Positions 62,711-64,000 of a stretch of 64,000 nucleotides of DNA are shown piece after piece; within the stretch, counting starts at the first letter, position 1, and the number at the start of each line of letters is the position of its first letter. The stretch is from Tyto alba (lineage: Eukaryota > Chordata > Aves > Strigiformes > Tytonidae), in NCBI RefSeq assembly GCF_018691265.1, contig NW_024881321.1:16340698-16404697 (forward strand). The letters run 5' to 3'. The position numbers and the translations under genes are program-made. Under the pieces are notes generated by a model. That model had not been told where the DNA came from, did not search any database, and saw only the letters and a program-made list of their open reading frames with translations.

Positions 62711-64000
62711 GCTAGGGGATTCTCATTTTGTTTAGTATAAAGCACTATATATGATGTTCAATTGCAAGATCCTTGGCTTCTTTAATCCTTAAAAGGGCCT
62801 GTTGAATGATTCTACATTGTACCACAAGACAGTTCCATTTGTTAAATGAAGTAATATCATTTTGCTTATGTGGTAAAATGCTTTGGGGTTTGCAGAAGAA
62901 ACAGACATATTTATTTTAACTGTTGGATATTAGTCTCTGCATGAAGTCACAGTAATTATATCTTTCACTATGCCCCTACCCAGGCACACAATATATATGC
63001 ATATAAATAAAATGGAATGTAAATTTGGCCTTTAAGTCTTGGCTCTGGCATGTTGTATTACCTACTTTATGTCAGCCCTGTGTAACATGATATAGATCTG
63101 CATTCTGGTATCACTAGTTCGGTCAGAATCAGTGTTTGTTTTACCATCTTGCAAAAGCAATAACTCTTACAGCTGTCTAGATAGATACAAATCTCACTTG
63201 AAATGTTCAGAATGAATCCTAAGATGGTTTGCTGGCACCCAGAGGGGAAACTGTAGTGCTCTTGCTCCATTCGTCTACCAAGGCCTGAACACTGAAAAAA
63301 ACAACATTTACAACTGAGTGAGTTTCCAAACTGCCTAACTTTTCAGCTGTGTGTTTTTTATATGTTAAATATGGTTCAGAAGATTAAAGTCTTCGTTTTA
63401 GGCAAAGAAAGGAAATAATGTTTCCTGTCCCATTTGCCAAGCTAAGTGAACAACTGTTCCAGCACAATTAGAATTGTTAATTGATTTGAAAACATAGGGC
63501 TTTGAAGGTGGAAAACTGCTGACATTATTTCAATGGGGAAATGCACTCCTGAGAGAGAGCACTGCAGTACAATTTCTCTCCTTGTTTTGTTGAATATACA
63601 TCTATAAAAACACTGTGAATCATGCAGTAAAAACTGCTGTGCTGATATCATAAATCTCTGATAATAAAAATTTCATTGTTGAAACAATAAAATAGACTTT
63701 TATTATAACACAGAGTATCCACCTAAACATTGTCCTTTTAGCTTCTTTGAGTTAAATGTATGCACAGTTTTACAGTCTATAAACAGATCTGGAATAAAAG
63801 TTAATAAATGTCAAAATTTGCATTTCAAAAAATTCTTGCTGCATTTTAGGGAAGATCAATCTATGAACCTTTCAACATTATGTCAAATGAAATGCTAATT
63901 GTACCTTTAGGAATTTCAGAGACAGTGACAAGAAACTAAATGCTCTGTTCCTTTGCATCAGCAAGTCGAGGATAATTGTATATCTACTCTTGTGAACTTC
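62711..64000. other. AT-rich non-coding stretch to the window end
   Basis: No gene, repeat family or motif cluster could be supported. Short open frames (up to 69 codons) carry no recognisable feature. Confidence 0.5.

Noticed and set aside
1..64000. CRISPR arrays, tRNA or rRNA genes, defence systems, phage or plasmid modules
   Set aside because: No spaced direct repeats, cloverleaf-type sequences, rRNA-like blocks or dense coding were seen; the composition and CR1/LTR content are those of a bird nuclear genome.

Overview
The window is vertebrate nuclear DNA, almost certainly from a bird. It is AT-rich, has no dense gene content, and carries fragments of CR1 LINEs, the dominant avian retroposon. 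One CR1 copy ends in the diagnostic octamer (ATTCTGTG)n. It also carries a solo LTR of a type that I recall (not searched) from many bird genomes. No bacterial, archaeal or viral gene organisation is present. Nothing here looks like an operon, CRISPR array, tRNA or rRNA.

Layout. Positions 1-8784 are AT-rich DNA without a recognisable gene, with an A/C-rich simple repeat at 5541-5642. Positions 8785-11484 are one uninterrupted (GGAA)n array of 2,700 bp, about 675 perfect units, and this is the most striking object in the window. A 37-base A tract follows at 12050-12086, then mixed sequence with a GC-richer patch at 14009-14600. CR1 ORF2 debris lies at 16235-16838 (+ strand). A 585-bp solo LTR lies at 23289-23873 (probable transcription sense on the - strand), followed 69 bp later by a 38-base A tract. 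Positions 28311-28487 are extremely AT-rich, next to a GC/CpG-richer patch at 28655-28897. A possible TATA-box/first-exon/splice-donor arrangement on the - strand spans 30490-30959. Positions 45472-45768 hold remnants of an old LINE/SINE tail and a CR1 3' end. The best CR1 copy is at 48140-49275 (- strand). An unusual ATTAAG-repeat cluster spans 53285-53420. The best candidate coding exon is 55551-55698 (+ strand). A (TATATC/GATATA)n palindromic tract lies at 57630-57738, and a MIR-like relic at about 58636-58760.

No protein-coding gene could be identified with confidence. The very long open frames over the GGAA array are repeat translations (GRKE / FLPS). Most other open frames are 60-150 codons, which is near what chance gives in AT-rich DNA of this length, and many lack an ATG. 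The window is best read as intergenic or intronic sequence. If the 55551-55698 exon is real, part of the window is an intron of an unidentified gene on the + strand. I saw no convincing new multi-gene system; the leads worth checking are the GGAA array, the candidate exon, and a few local regulatory-type motifs.
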